A stretch of DNA of 64,000 bases from contig JAHDHL010000004.1 of assembly GCA_020631355.1 (NCBI GenBank), positions 1-64,000 on the forward strand, given 5' to 3'. The position numbers and the translations under genes were made by a program. The stretch comes from Saprospiraceae bacterium. GTDB taxonomy: Bacteria > Bacteroidota > Bacteroidia > Chitinophagales > Saprospiraceae. Under the pieces are notes generated by a model. The model made no database searches. It saw only the letters and a list, made by a program, of their open reading frames with translations, and was not told the DNA's origin. Of this stretch, positions 36,288 through 49,400 are shown in pieces; position 1 is the stretch's first letter, and the number at the start of each line of letters is the position of its first letter.

Positions 36288-39200
36288 ATGAAGGCACTCT
36301 ACACTCAATTTTGTGTCATTGCCCTTATTTTCATATGTGCGATTAACCAAGCCCAAGCAGGTGAAAAGTCAACGGTAAGCGATTTCGAAATATTCAGCGA
36401 CCAGTACGACCCCCTAGCAGATGAAAATCTGGATTATACATTCAAAACTATGGCCTGTCCAACTACCACAGTGACAGCCAACGCGAATGCTACCGTAACT
36501 GTTAGCGGTAACAATATCCTAGCCAACGATGATTGTACCCTCCGGACAGCAAGGGACTACGTCATACAAGTCAATATTCCCGAATGTGGTGATTGGAGAT
36601 TCTCTGCTTGCCAGAATGGGGGAACAACTGACTATGATGTCTACTTTTTCCTAGGTACTACTTGTTGCGGCAGCGAAGTAGGCTCAAATGATGATGGCTG
36701 TGGTTGTGGTCCATCCGAACTGGTTGTCAATGATATACAAGCAGGTACTTATTTCCTTGCAGTAGAGGCATTTAATAACACCTCCTCTTGTGGTTTCCCT
36801 GATAACTTGGGTAATTTCACAGTAGCCATTGACAAGGTTGGTACACATCCTGACCTCCCAACAGCGGAGCCTTTCGGAAACAATGCTTGGACTGTGTATG
36901 GTTATTATGGTAATAATTATGATGTACTAGCAGGGTCATTCGATGCAGGAAGTGCACTCAATCAGAATTCCACTACCCAATTCCCCAGCGCAGGATCTCC
37001 ATCAGACGCTCCGACTTGGACAGGCTGTACAATACCAGTCAACAATCATTCTTTCAGATACAAAAGACGAGGATTCCCCTGTGGTGTATACAGGATTGAT
37101 ATCGGTGGTCATGATGATAATGCGTACCTGGAAATAGATGGCACTACCGAATGGTTCCATAACGGATGCTGTGACCCTCACCCAGGAGTATGGACCGGGA
37201 TACTGGATGCCAACTCCGAGGTACTTTTTGGTGTCAGGGAATTCTCTGGTGGATCAAATTTGGATTTCTCCGTCGTCGATATCGGAACAGCCCTCAATGC
37301 AGGAAGCCATAACACGACAGCGCTTACAGGCTGTGTAGGTTATAATCCAGGTAATATTAATGCGAACGCAGCATCGGGAGGAACAACTTCAGCTGCTGTA
37401 ACAGGAGGTACAACAACGTACCAATGGCAATCCAACGGAGTAGATATAGCCGGTGCTACAGGAGAGGACTATAATCCTCCTGCATTCAATACGATAGGGA
37501 CCTACGACATTCGTAGGGAAGTGACAGACTTCTGTGGTGATGTAGCCTATACCAATGCAAAGACATATACGATAGTTGCCGACCCAACCATCTCTATGAA
37601 TGCAGCTCCGACAGATGTATGTCCGGGTAACACCTCAGTCCTTACGGCTACTACATCCGGAGGTACGGGAACCTGTACATTTACTTGGCAATCCAGTCCA
37701 GATGATGCTACTTGGACCACATTGGCATCAGGGGTTACCAATACAACATTCGAAGTATATCCTACCGCTGACACATATTATAGGGTAAGGAGAGTTTGTA
37801 CCGGCGGAGGATGTAATGACCCCTATTCAGCCAGTATTCTCATAACCGCAACGGATAATACCAATCCGACATTCAATAATTGCCCTATGAATATCTCCCA
37901 AACCAATGATGTGGGACTCTGTTCTGCTGTGGTTACATGGACAGAACCGACTGTTTCTGATGATTGTCTACCCAATAACTTCAATGCAGGAGGTTTCAGT
38001 TTCTCATCCTTAGGGCAGTATGAGGATCATATGTACTTTGTATCAGATTCTCCTCTTGTCCCTGCGAGTGGTAGTGATGCTGACCAAGCTAGTGCTTTTG
38101 CTAATGCACAGGCTATCGCTGCAAGTGTGGGTGGTTATCTCGTTACCATAGATAATATGGAAGAAAATGACTTTATCAATGGAGTCACAGGTGGATTCAA
38201 CGTACTCATTGGCTATACGGATGAATTGGTAGAAGGATCATTCGGATGGATTGGTGGAGGCGGTACCGGATTCACTAATTGGAATGGCGGAGAACCCAAT
38301 AATGCAGGAGGAGAAGATTATGTAGAAATACAAGACGGTGTTGGTGGATGGAATGATATTGACCTGGGCCTTTCGCAACGAAGATTCGTAATAGAAATCA
38401 ATGTGATGAGCAGTACACACGAACCGGGTGATGTATTCCCGGTAGGTACAACAACTGTCACCTATACTGCTACCGATGGTTCAGGAAACACTTCTACTTG
38501 TTCTTTCGATGTAACCGTTACGGATGACGAGGACCCCACAATCACTTGCCCAGCAGATATCAATTTCGATATCGCACCCGGTGTTTGTGAGGCAGTAATC
38601 AACTATGCAACACCTACCACTACGGACAACTGTCCTGCTGAAACATTGGTACAAACCGCCGGACTTCCTAGTGGGGCCATATTCCCGGTAGGGACAACAA
38701 CCAATACTTTTGAAGTAACAGACGCTTCCGGAAACATGGTGTCCTGTTCGTTTGATGTAGTGGTCACCTTTGGTGGCGGACTGGTATTTGAATTCAACAA
38801 CCCATTAACCACCGCATGCGCAGGTGATGCTCCTTATACTAACCTTACCGGAGGTTCACCTACCATTGCCTCACTCCCTGGGGATTCTGGTGTATATACA
38901 GGTGTGGGTGTTACGGATAATGGCAATGGTAGTTTTGATTTCGACCCATCCATCGCAGGAGCAGGTAATACGAATATCATGTATACCTATAATGATGGGG
39001 CTGGTTGTTCCTATTCCATCATCGAGACCATTACCATATACGAATCACCAATCGCATCCATTTCTTGCCCCGACCCAATCATCAAGGATTGCCAAGGACC
39101 ATTCAACTGTAATCCAACAGACTTGAATCCTACAACATTGCCTATCGCATCAGGTAGTGTATCTGGTTCGGCAGCTGCTTATGTCTATGGCGATGCTACC

Positions 39201-39356
39201 CCCGGAGCAGGTGGTCTATTCATTGATTTACCTAATGCACCCACAGATACACCATTAGAACTTATTTATACCATCACAACAACTGACGGATGTACCTCAA
39301 CGGCAAGTTGCACATTTGAAATCCAAGGTAAGAATGCAAATGCTGGTAGGTATTAA
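36288..39356 (+). CDS. multidomain adhesin-like surface protein with nested C-type lectin domain
   Basis: A 1022-residue protein. Signal peptide (1-24), then an acidic segment FDQYDPLADENLDYTF-like, a pre-peptidase-type domain (about 50-185) and a beta domain with GFPCG-Y-R-I-DI-GGHDD (about 195-335). An Ig-like stretch (YQWQSNGVDI) follows. Residues about 525-745 are an HYR domain split by a C-type lectin domain (WIGGGGTGFTNWNGGEPNN, GGWNDI). A second HYR domain and an Ig module lead to a C-terminal module of about 100 residues ending GKNANAGRY. There is no T9SS type-A or gliding-type tail. It is the shorter paralogue of the protein at 40437-52403 and probably binds glycans at the cell surface. 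Confidence 0.92.
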   Translation: MKALYTQFCVIALIFICAINQAQAGEKSTVSDFEIFSDQYDPLADENLDYTFKTMACPTTTVTANANATVTVSGNNILANDDCTLRTARDYVIQVNIPECGDWRFSACQNGGTTDYDVYFFLGTTCCGSEVGSNDDGCGCGPSELVVNDIQAGTYFLAVEAFNNTSSCGFPDNLGNFTVAIDKVGTHPDLPTAEPFGNNAWTVYGYYGNNYDVLAGSFDAGSALNQNSTTQFPSAGSPSDAPTWTGCTIPVNNHSFRYKRRGFPCGVYRIDIGGHDDNAYLEIDGTTEWFHNGCCDPHPGVWTGILDANSEVLFGVREFSGGSNLDFSVVDIGTALNAGSHNTTALTGCVGYNPGNINANAASGGTTSAAVTGGTTTYQWQSNGVDIAGATGEDYNPPAFNTIGTYDIRREVTDFCGDVAYTNAKTYTIVADPTISMNAAPTDVCPGNTSVLTATTSGGTGTCTFTWQSSPDDATWTTLASGVTNTTFEVYPTADTYYRVRRVCTGGGCNDPYSASILITATDNTNPTFNNCPMNISQTNDVGLCSAVVTWTEPTVSDDCLPNNFNAGGFSFSSLGQYEDHMYFVSDSPLVPASGSDADQASAFANAQAIAASVGGYLVTIDNMEENDFINGVTGGFNVLIGYTDELVEGSFGWIGGGGTGFTNWNGGEPNNAGGEDYVEIQDGVGGWNDIDLGLSQRRFVIEINVMSSTHEPGDVFPVGTTTVTYTATDGSGNTSTCSFDVTVTDDEDPTITCPADINFDIAPGVCEAVINYATPTTTDNCPAETLVQTAGLPSGAIFPVGTTTNTFEVTDASGNMVSCSFDVVVTFGGGLVFEFNNPLTTACAGDAPYTNLTGGSPTIASLPGDSGVYTGVGVTDNGNGSFDFDPSIAGAGNTNIMYTYNDGAGCSYSIIETITIYESPIASISCPDPIIKDCQGPFNCNPTDLNPTTLPIASGSVSGSAAAYVYGDATPGAGGLFIDLPNAPTDTPLELIYTITTTDGCTSTASCTFEIQGKNANAGRY

Positions 39357-39379
39357 TCAACTTTTAAACTGTAACATTC

Positions 39380-40222
39380 ATGTATAAATTGAATCTCATA
39401 CTAGTCCTCTTATTTTCTTTCCATATGGTGAATGCCCAAGAGGGATTCCCTCAAAAACCACAGGATAATTCGGAGGCAGAAGGAAAACGATACGAAAAAC
39501 AAAAAACAGAGTGGGTTAAGAAGCATCAGGATGATTATATCAATATGGGTGGCCAATTGATTAAGAAGACAGATGTCATCAAGGATGAAACAGGTGAAAA
39601 ACCCCTTGAAATCAAGAGGGAATCAGCTACTGATACACCTAAATTATCCGAAACTGAAAGGGCTCAGTTAGATAAGGCCAAGGAGGAATGGATCAAGCAT
39701 AATCCGGAGGAATATGTTAGGATGGGTGGTACATTACCTACCACTGAATCTAAGGATACTGAAACAACAGAAACTCCTAGTAGCCCGGACACAGCACCTA
39801 TCGCAGAAGTACCGACTCCCCAAGCAGAGGCTCCTATGGGAAAAATCTACCAAAGATCAGAAATTCCATCTTCCGCAAAACTCTGGAAATTACAACGTGT
39901 GGAAATCATTGAGAATGGTGTCGTCGATAGCGAGTTGAGTGAAGTCCAATCCCAATTCATTGCATCAATCAGCAAATCTGTCCTTAGGATTTATAAGAAT
40001 GACAACGACATCTTCGTCCAACATGGCGGAGGTACTTTCCGTAAGTTTTCCATCACATCCTTGGAGCAGAATAAAATGGTTTCTCAAGAACAAGCTTGCG
40101 ATGGTTGTGAATCAATGGACTTCTCAGTCATCCAATTCGATGACAAGAATATCATATTTGAACACCTGGTTAAAATGGATAATCATAGTCCATTCACTAC
40201 AAGATATTCATTCGTGAAATAG
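39380..40222 (+). CDS. secreted protein with two EW...YxxMGG repeats
   Basis: A 280-residue protein with a signal peptide (1-19, ending MVNAQ). Two copies of a helical repeat follow: TEWVKKHQDDYINMGG near 42-58 and EEWIKHNPEEYVRMGG near 105-121, separated by charged linker. A Thr/Pro/Glu-rich linker (about 125-160) leads to a C-terminal beta domain (165-280) with a CDGC pair. It starts 23 bp after the shorter adhesin and lies between the two paralogues. It may act with them, for example in export or assembly, but no direct evidence exists. Family not recognised. Confidence 0.8.
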   Translation: MYKLNLILVLLFSFHMVNAQEGFPQKPQDNSEAEGKRYEKQKTEWVKKHQDDYINMGGQLIKKTDVIKDETGEKPLEIKRESATDTPKLSETERAQLDKAKEEWIKHNPEEYVRMGGTLPTTESKDTETTETPSSPDTAPIAEVPTPQAEAPMGKIYQRSEIPSSAKLWKLQRVEIIENGVVDSELSEVQSQFIASISKSVLRIYKNDNDIFVQHGGGTFRKFSITSLEQNKMVSQEQACDGCESMDFSVIQFDDKNIIFEHLVKMDNHSPFTTRYSFVK

Positions 40223-40244
40223 TAACCAAGCCCAAATATTTATC

Positions 40245-40281
40245 CATGAGGGGAGTATGTTATCAACATACTCCCCTCATG
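40245..40281 (+). terminator. 17-bp intrinsic terminator
   Basis: Arms 40245-40261 and 40265-40281 pair perfectly around a 3-nt loop, followed by ATTTTAT. It closes the unit of the shorter adhesin and the 280-residue protein, so the giant adhesin is transcribed separately. Confidence 0.8.
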
Positions 40282-40436
40282 ATTTTATACAATAGCGTTA
40301 ATATCATTCTTCCTTAGTGACAAATATTGTCCATTCTCTATGTTTTCCAGTCGGTAAACTTTAAATTAGAGCAACCGACTTTTAAACACACCCTCCACTT
40401 CACCCCTAATCAACAACTCATTACAAAACAAGAACT

Positions 40437-43400
40437 ATGAAGACGTTAATCTGGTTTTCCAGTATGACTGCCATTATGTTAATCATGGTAGTGAATACTT
40501 CATTTGCCACAGAACATTCATCCCTAGATGATATCAATGTATTTGATGATGGATTCGATCCATTATCAGACGAAAATGTTGATTATTCATTCAGGGCAAT
40601 GGCCTGTCCATCATCTACTATTTCGCCGGCTTGTGCACAAACTACGACCACATTCAATGCAAATACTATATTAGCAGCGAATGATTGTGGACTAAGAGGC
40701 TCTAGAGACTATGTAGTACGGGTCAACATCCCTTATGATGGAAGTTGGACATTCGAAACCTGTGGTGCCAACTTTGACACCTACATCTATCTCGGTACAT
40801 CATGCTGTGGTTCCCAAATTGCATCTAATGATGATGCATGTGGATTAGACTCGAGGGTGACCGCAACCCTATCGGCAGGAACCTACTACCTAGCTGTCGA
40901 AGCATTTGGCACAGGACAGACAGGTACGTTCCCTCTTAATATCATTGCCAATTCACCCATACCCGGAACGGGAGAACCTTTCGGGAATAATGAATGGCTT
41001 GTTTACGGCTACAACGGAAATGACTACAACACGCTACACGGTTTTTATAACGCAGGTACCGATTTATCACAAACGACATTCGACCATTTCCCTAGTGGAG
41101 GTAATCCATCCCAAGCACCTACTTGGCAAGGTTGTAGCCTCCCTAATAACCAACATTCATACAGATATAAACGAAGGGGATTCCCTTGTGGGGATTATCA
41201 AATCAATATCACTGGACATGATGACTATGCCTATCTTGAAGTAGATGGGACAACCGTCTGGTTCCACAACGGATGCTGTGATACACACAGCAGTGTATGG
41301 TCAGGAACCCTCGATGCCAATTCTGAAGTACTATTTGGTCTCAGGGAATTCGGAGGTGGTTCTAATCTGAGTTTCAACATCATACAAACAGGCCCTCCTG
41401 ATAACGATTTATGCGTAGGTGCTATTCCTGTCAATGTCAATTCCAGTGTGAGTGGCAATACCGCACATCCCTGTTACACAGCTGACACAGAACCATTCTG
41501 CGGAACAAGTGATGGAACAGGTGCAGGTCTTTGGTATTCATTTACAGGTACGGGCAACATCGTACAAGTCTCTACTTGTGGATCATCATATGACACCAAA
41601 ATCAGGGTTTATACCGGCAACTGTGCTGCTCCTACATGCGTAGCCGGACAAGATGATGCCTGCGGATTACAGACAGAATTTGATTTCTGTACCGTATCCG
41701 GTACTACATATTATGTACTGGTTCATGGCTTTGGAAGCAACGAGGGTAATTTCACCCTTAACGTTTCTGGTAACATCTTTCCACTGAGTCCAGGTACGCA
41801 CAATTCAACCAATGCTACGGGGTGTGTAGGCTATAATCCCGGAAACATCAATGCATCAGCGGCCTCATTCGGAGCAAGCGCCGCAGAGGGCGGATCTACA
41901 TCTTACCAGTGGCAATCCAATGGCGTCGATATTCCTGGTGCAACAGGAGAGGATTACAATCCCCCAGCATTTAATACTGCTGGTACTTTTGCCATCAGAA
42001 GAAAAGTTACGGATCAATGTGGCAATGTAGCCTATACCGGTACTAAGACCTACAATATCGTTGCTGACCCAAGCATTTCCCTTATAGCAAGTCCGAGTAC
42101 AATCTGCCCCGGACATACCACTACCCTGACAGCTACGACATCAGGAGGTTCAGGTACTTGTTCCTTTACTTGGCAATCCAGTCCGAATAACAGTACATGG
42201 ACTACCATTGTATCCAATTCCAATAGTAGCACCTTTGAAGTCAGCCCATCTACAGACACATACTATAGAGTCAGGAGAGTCTGTACAGGACCGGGGTGTA
42301 ATGACCCTTATTCAAGTAGTGTATTCATTGACGTGAATGATGATACAGACCCCGTTCTCAATAATTGTCCATCTAATATTACAGTAAATAATACTCCCGG
42401 CAATTGTAACGCTACTGCCAACTGGACAGAACCGACCGTTACGGATAATTGTTATCCGGTTACATTTGCCTCAGGAGGAAATACGTTTTCTTTCCTAGGA
42501 CAATACGAGGATCACATTTATTACTTATCAGACATCCCACTAATTCCCAATGGCTCTAGCGAACCAGAACAACAAGCAGCATTTGCTGAAGCCCATGCTA
42601 CCGCAGTCAGTGTAGGTGGTTATCTAGCTACTATTAACGACCCAGGAGAAAATGCTTTCATTACAGGAATGGCAGGTGGTTCCAGTGTACTTATTGGTTT
42701 GACCGATGAACTCGTAGAAAACTCTTTCGGGTGGATTGGTGGTGGCGGAACCGGATACTTCAACTGGAATGGCGGTGAACCCAACAATGCAGGTGATGAA
42801 GATTATGTGGAAATACAAGGAGGTAGTGGCGGATGGAATGACATTAACCTGTTCAATTCCCAACGTAGATTCCTGATAGAAATCAATGTAATGACCAGTA
42901 CCCATAACCCAGGAGATGTATTTCCTGTTGGTACTACAACTGTTACTTACACAGCCAATGATGGTACTGGAAATACAGCTACCTGCTCATTTGATGTAAC
43001 AGTTAATGATACAGAAAATCCGGTAGCATCTTGTACTCCTTACACCGCTAACCTAGGTGCAGGTGGTTCTGTAAGTATTACGGCTGCTAATGTGGATGGG
43101 GGTTCATCCGATAATTGTAGTATTGCATCAATGTCAGTGAGTCCAAATACATTCAACTGTAGCAATTTGGGGCCCAATACAGTGACACTAACAGTTACGG
43201 ATATTTATGGTAATTCTGCTTCCTGTAACACAACAGTTACAGTAACGGATACCAATGGTGAATGCTGTGATATTTCACTCAACGGTGTGGCTGTAGTTCC
43301 AGAAACATGCGATGGTGACAATGATGGCTCGATTACCATCAATGCCAGTTGTTCTTCTTGTGCATCCATTCAATACTCTATTGGTGGTGGGTTCCAAGCA

Positions 43401-46400
43401 GGCAATACTTTCAGTGGACTGGCTCCCGGTGCATATAACATCACTATAATAGATTCTTCTGACCCATCATGTAACGCTACAGGTTCTGCAGCGGTTAATG
43501 GTTCCACAGCGGTTTCCGTCAATGTCATCAATTCCAATGATGTCACATGCGAAAGTGGTTCGGATGGTGCCATAGATATCGAAATGGAGGGTGGTGCCAG
43601 CAGTAGTGTTTTTGATGGTATTGGAAATAATGGTGAATATAGGGTTCCAAGTACACCAGAAATCGAATCTACCGTTAATAACATGACTTTGGAAATGTGG
43701 CTCTACCCTACTACGTTTTCCAATAGACAAAATCCTATTGCCAAGGCTTATGCCGGGGAATTCACCATTACCCAAGAAACCAATGGTACACTAAACCTAT
43801 ATTATGGGAATCTTGGAATCAATGGAGGAGCAGGTAATGTAAATTATGATGCATTCAATACGAATACTTCACTCAACCTGAATCAATGGAACCATATCGC
43901 TGTCGTAAGGGATATGGATAGGAATCAACTAAGATGGTATGTGAATGGCGAGATGACAAGAATAGAGAATTCAGTTCCAATTCCTCCGGCTCCCGGAGGC
44001 AATGATGTCATCATAGGTAATGGTTACACTAATCCTTATAATGGTAAAATCGACGAAATCAGAATATGGAATACACCAATGGATTTGGAAACCATCAACG
44101 AATGGAGATGTCGTCAGGTTGACCCCTCACACCCTTCTTTTGGAAGTCTTGTAGCTTATTGGAATTTTGACCAAGGTGACCCGGTAGTCGCACTAGACCA
44201 AGGAGCTGTTGGTAATGCCAATGGTAACCCGACCAACCCAGTTACACTCTCAGAGAATGATATCACATGTTTATCTCCAGCAGTAGGCGAAACATATGCC
44301 TGGTCTAATGGAGCTACCTCCGAAGATATTGCCGGACTAGCCGCAGGGCCTTATACCGTTACCGTAACCACTGCTAATGGTTGCACGGCAACCGCATCAG
44401 TTACAATTTCCGAACCGACTCCCATCACTGTTTCCGAAACCATTACCGATGCTCTTTGTAATGGGGATTCAAATGGTGAAATAGATATTACCCCGTCAGG
44501 AGGTACTGAAAACTATACTATAAGTACCAACGGTGCGCAATCAGGAATCATAACCATTCCGACCAATGATGATTTGGACTTTGACAATACAGATGATTTC
44601 ACTATCGCTACTTGGATTAGACACGACCCGGCACAACCCAACACCGGAGCAACTACAAACGCTGCTATCAGTAAATGGCTAAGTTCTGGATCTTATCCAT
44701 TTGTAATCAGAGTGGGTAATCAAACAGGTAGTAATGGAGCCATATTCTGTAGGACTTATGACGGAGTGAACAACCCCGGAGTAAATTCTGTGGGCACACC
44801 ACTGATAGATGGACAATGGCACCATATTGCATTCACCAAATCAGGTAACACCTATACGCTTTATGTTGATGGAGTTTTGGATAATACCGGTAGTGGTACA
44901 TTAACTGGTTCCATAAAAAATGATGACCCCATCGTAATTGGTGGTCGTCCGACTACCAGATTCTACAAAGGTGACTTTGATAATATAGCATTCTTCCCTA
45001 CAGCCCTTCCTCCCGGGGATATCATGAATCTCATGTGCGAACCCCAAGGACTGGTTCCATTATCCAGTGCTTTCTATGATTTCAATGAAGGTGCAGGCAG
45101 CAATGCAGATGACATCAGTAATAATGTACATGATGCTACCCTTGGAGGAGCAACAACATATCAACTTGACACTGAAATATGTAAAAACCCAGGTGAGCCA
45201 TATATCTACAATTGGAGTACAGGTGCCACAACAGAAGATGTAACCGGACTAGCTGCCGGAACATATACTGTAACGGTTACTGATGCCGCTGGTTGTATTT
45301 ACACAGAATCATTCGTCGTCAATGAACCTACACCTTTAGTCGTTACGATTGCCCCACCAATTGATTTGGATTGTAATACAACTTCTCAAACACTCACCGC
45401 AAATGGTTCAGGTGGTACAGGAACCATTGACTATGCATGGAGTGCAGGTGGTGGTGGTAACATTACAAGCGGAGGAGCAACAGCGACTCCTGTTGTCAAT
45501 GCTGAAGGTACCTATACCGTTACCATTACGGATGATAACTCTTGTACTGAAACTGCTTCAGTATTTGTTGATTATATCGATGACACTACCAATCCAACCA
45601 TTTCCTGCCCGGCTAATATCACTACCAATATTGATGCGGGCACCTGTGGAGCATTGGTTACTTATGCTGCTCCTACAAGTACGGATAATTGTCCCGGAGA
45701 AACCATAGCCCAGACTGCAGGTTTAGCCAGTGGCGCTACTTTCCCTCTTGGTATCACGATCAATACTTTCGTAGTAACAGATGCTTCAGGAAACACCGCT
45801 ACCTGTTCATTCACGGTAACGGTTATCGACAATGAGGACCCTGTCATTTCTTGTCCTGCGAATATTGCAGCTAATAATGACTTAGGAATTTGTGGAGCCG
45901 TTGTTACTTATACCACACCCTCAGGAACAGATAACTGCCCCGGACAGACCACTACACAAACTGCTGGTTTACCAAGTGGAGCTACTTTCCCTGTAGGTAC
46001 TACGACCAACACTTTTGTTGTAACGGATGCTGCAGGTAATACCGCTACCTGTTCATTTACAGTAACGATTAGTGATACGGAGAATCCAGCAGCGAGTTGT
46101 GCTAACATTACCATACAGTTAGATGCTACAGGTAACGCTTCCATTACTCCTAATGATATCGGAAGTGGCAGCACGGATAATTGTGCAGTGGACAATATGA
46201 CATTGAATGTATCATCTTTCACTTGTGCCCAAATTGGCAACAATACAGTCACCCTAACTGTATTTGATGCTGCAGGTAATTCATCAACCTGTACAGGAAC
46301 AGTTACTGTTGAGGATAATATTGCTCCAACTATTACTTGCCCTGCCAACATCAGTGTAGATACGGATGCAGGCCAATGTTATGCTACCGTTACCTATACT

Positions 46401-49400
46401 CCCCCTGTTGGAGTTGATAATTGTACAGGAAGTACGACAGTCCAAATAGCTGGTCTACCAAGTGGTGCTACTTTCCCTGTTGGTACTACGACCAATACTT
46501 TTGAGGTAACGGACGTGGCAGGGAATACAGCCCAATGTTCATTTGATGTTATCGTAACGGATAATGAGCCACCCACTCTGGTATGTCAGGATGCAACACT
46601 CACACTGGATGCTAGTGGAATTGTTGGTATTACCAATGCTAATATAGTAACAACATCATTTGGCGATGCCTGCGGATTCGGAAACATCTCATATAGCCAA
46701 TCCGCATTCGATTGCTCTCATGCAGGAACAACCATTCCCGTCACCGTTACAGCCGTGGATGTGAATGGAAATTCCTCGACATGTGTAAGTAATGTAACCA
46801 TTGTTGACAATATCGTTCCTACGGCAGTTTGCCAGAATATTACAGTCCAGCTAGATGCTTCCGGTAGTGTAACTGTCAATCCAGCTGATGTTGATAACGG
46901 CAGTTCGGACAACTGTACCGCACCCCTGACTTTCGCACTTAGCCAAACAACATTCGGCTGTGCCGAAATCGGATCCAATGCGGTGACACTAACAGTAACG
47001 GATGCTGCAGGCAACACATCTACTTGTAATGCAACCATCACAGTGGTCGACAATATCAATCCAACAGCAGTTTGTCAGAACATCACAGTACAACTCAATG
47101 CCGCAGGTACAGCTAACATTGTTGCTGGTGATGTGGATGGAGGTAGCACTGATGCTTGTGGTACACCAACATTATCCATTGATGTCAATTCATTCAATTG
47201 TACCAATATCGGAACCAATGTTGTCACACTAACAGTAACCGACGCCAGTGGTAATACAGACAATTGTACATCTACTGTCACTGTTGAGGATAATGTACCT
47301 CCGACTCCCGTTTGTCAGAATATTACTGTTCAATTGGATGCCTTGGGTAATGCCACTATTACAGCAGCAGATATAGACAACGGAAGTAATGATGCTTGCG
47401 GAATCTCAGGTATCTCCGTTAATCAGACTGCATTCGATTGTACACACCTCGGAGTCAATAATGTTGTATTGACCGTAACGGATAACAATGGGAATACTGC
47501 TACCTGTAATGCTACCGTAACCGTAGTTGATAATGTGAATCCAACCGCAGTCTGCCAGAACATTACAATACAATTAGATGCGAGTGGCAATGCCAGTATC
47601 ACGCCCAACCAGATTGACAATGGAAGTGCTGATGCTTGTGGCGCACCTACGTTATCCTTGGATATCACTTCGTTCGATTGTACGGATTTGGGAACCAATA
47701 CCGTAACACTTACGGCTACGGATGGAAGTGGCAACACAGCTACTTGTACTGCTACAGTTACCGTTGAGGACAATACAAATCCTGTTGCTATCTGCCAAAA
47801 TATCACGGTACAATTGGATGCTACAGGCAATGTCAGTATCGTCGCAGCAGATGTCGATGGAGGTAGTACCGACGCTTGTGGTACACCATCATTATCCATT
47901 GATACAAACGCCTTTGATTGTAGTGATGTGGGAGCCAATTCCGTAACACTTACAGCTACAGATGGATCAGGAAATGCATCAACATGTATTGCCACAGTAA
48001 CTGTAGAGGATAACATCCCCCCTACTCCAGTATGCCAGAACATCACTGTTCAATTGGATGCTTCGGGTAATGCTACCATCACAGCAGCCCAAGTTGATAA
48101 TGGGTCATCAGACAATTGTGGGGTAGCATCCCTCGCATTGGATAATACGACTTTCAACTGTTCCAATATCGGAGCCAATACCGTAACCTTAACGGTAACG
48201 GATGACAATGGGAATACCGCTACTTGTACCGCTACCGTAACAATTGAGGACAATGTGAATCCCACAGCTATTTGTCAGGATATCACAGTACAACTAGATG
48301 CTACAGGAAACGTGACCATTACGCCCGCCCAAATTGATAATGGCAGTAGCGATGCATGTGGAATCGCTTCACTTGCATTGAACCAAACTAATTTTGATTG
48401 TACGAATGTTGGCAATAACACTGTTGTCCTTACAGTAACGGATAACAATGGAAACACCGCCACCTGTTCAGCTACGGTAACCGTTCAGGACAATGTGAAT
48501 CCCACAGCGCTTTGTCAGAATGTCACCATCCAATTGGATGCAACAGGGAATGCTTCCATTACCACTGCAGATATTGACAATGGAAGTGCAGATAATTGCG
48601 GAAATGTTTCATTGGCATTGGATAATACGACATTTGATTGCTCAAATGTAGGACCGAATACTGTTACATTAACAGTAACTGATGATAATGGAAATGCTTC
48701 TACTTGCCAAGCTACAGTAACCGTACAGGATAATATTAACCCGACGGCCATCTGTCAGGATATCACCATACAATTAGATGCAACAGGTAATGCTTCCATT
48801 ACTACCGCCGATATTGATAATGGATCTAATGACAATTGTGGAATCGCATCATTAGCATTGGATAATACGGCATTCAATTGTTCCAATGTTGGAGCCAATA
48901 CCGTAACATTAACCGTGACGGATGTCAATGGAAATACATCCACCTGTACCGCTACCGTAACGGTTCAGGATATCATCAATCCAACGGCCATTTGTCAGGA
49001 TATTACCGTACAATTGGATGCAACGGGGAATGTTTCAATTACAACAGCAGATATTGATAATGGGTCCAATGATAATTGTGGAATCGCATCATTGGCGCTG
49101 AGCCAGACCGCATTCGATTGTAATGATGTTGGAATCAATAATGTGACCCTGACAGTTACTGATAATAATGGTAATGTATCTACCTGTACCGCTAATGTTA
49201 CCGTCGAAGACAATATCAACCCCACAGCGCTTTGTCAGAATGTTACCATCCAATTGGATGCAACAGGGAATGCTTCCATTACCACTGCCGATATTGATAA
49301 TGGAAGTGCAGATAATTGTGGAAATGTTTCATTGGCATTGGATAATACGACATTCGATTGTACCAACGTAGGACCGAATACTGTTACATTAACAGTAACA

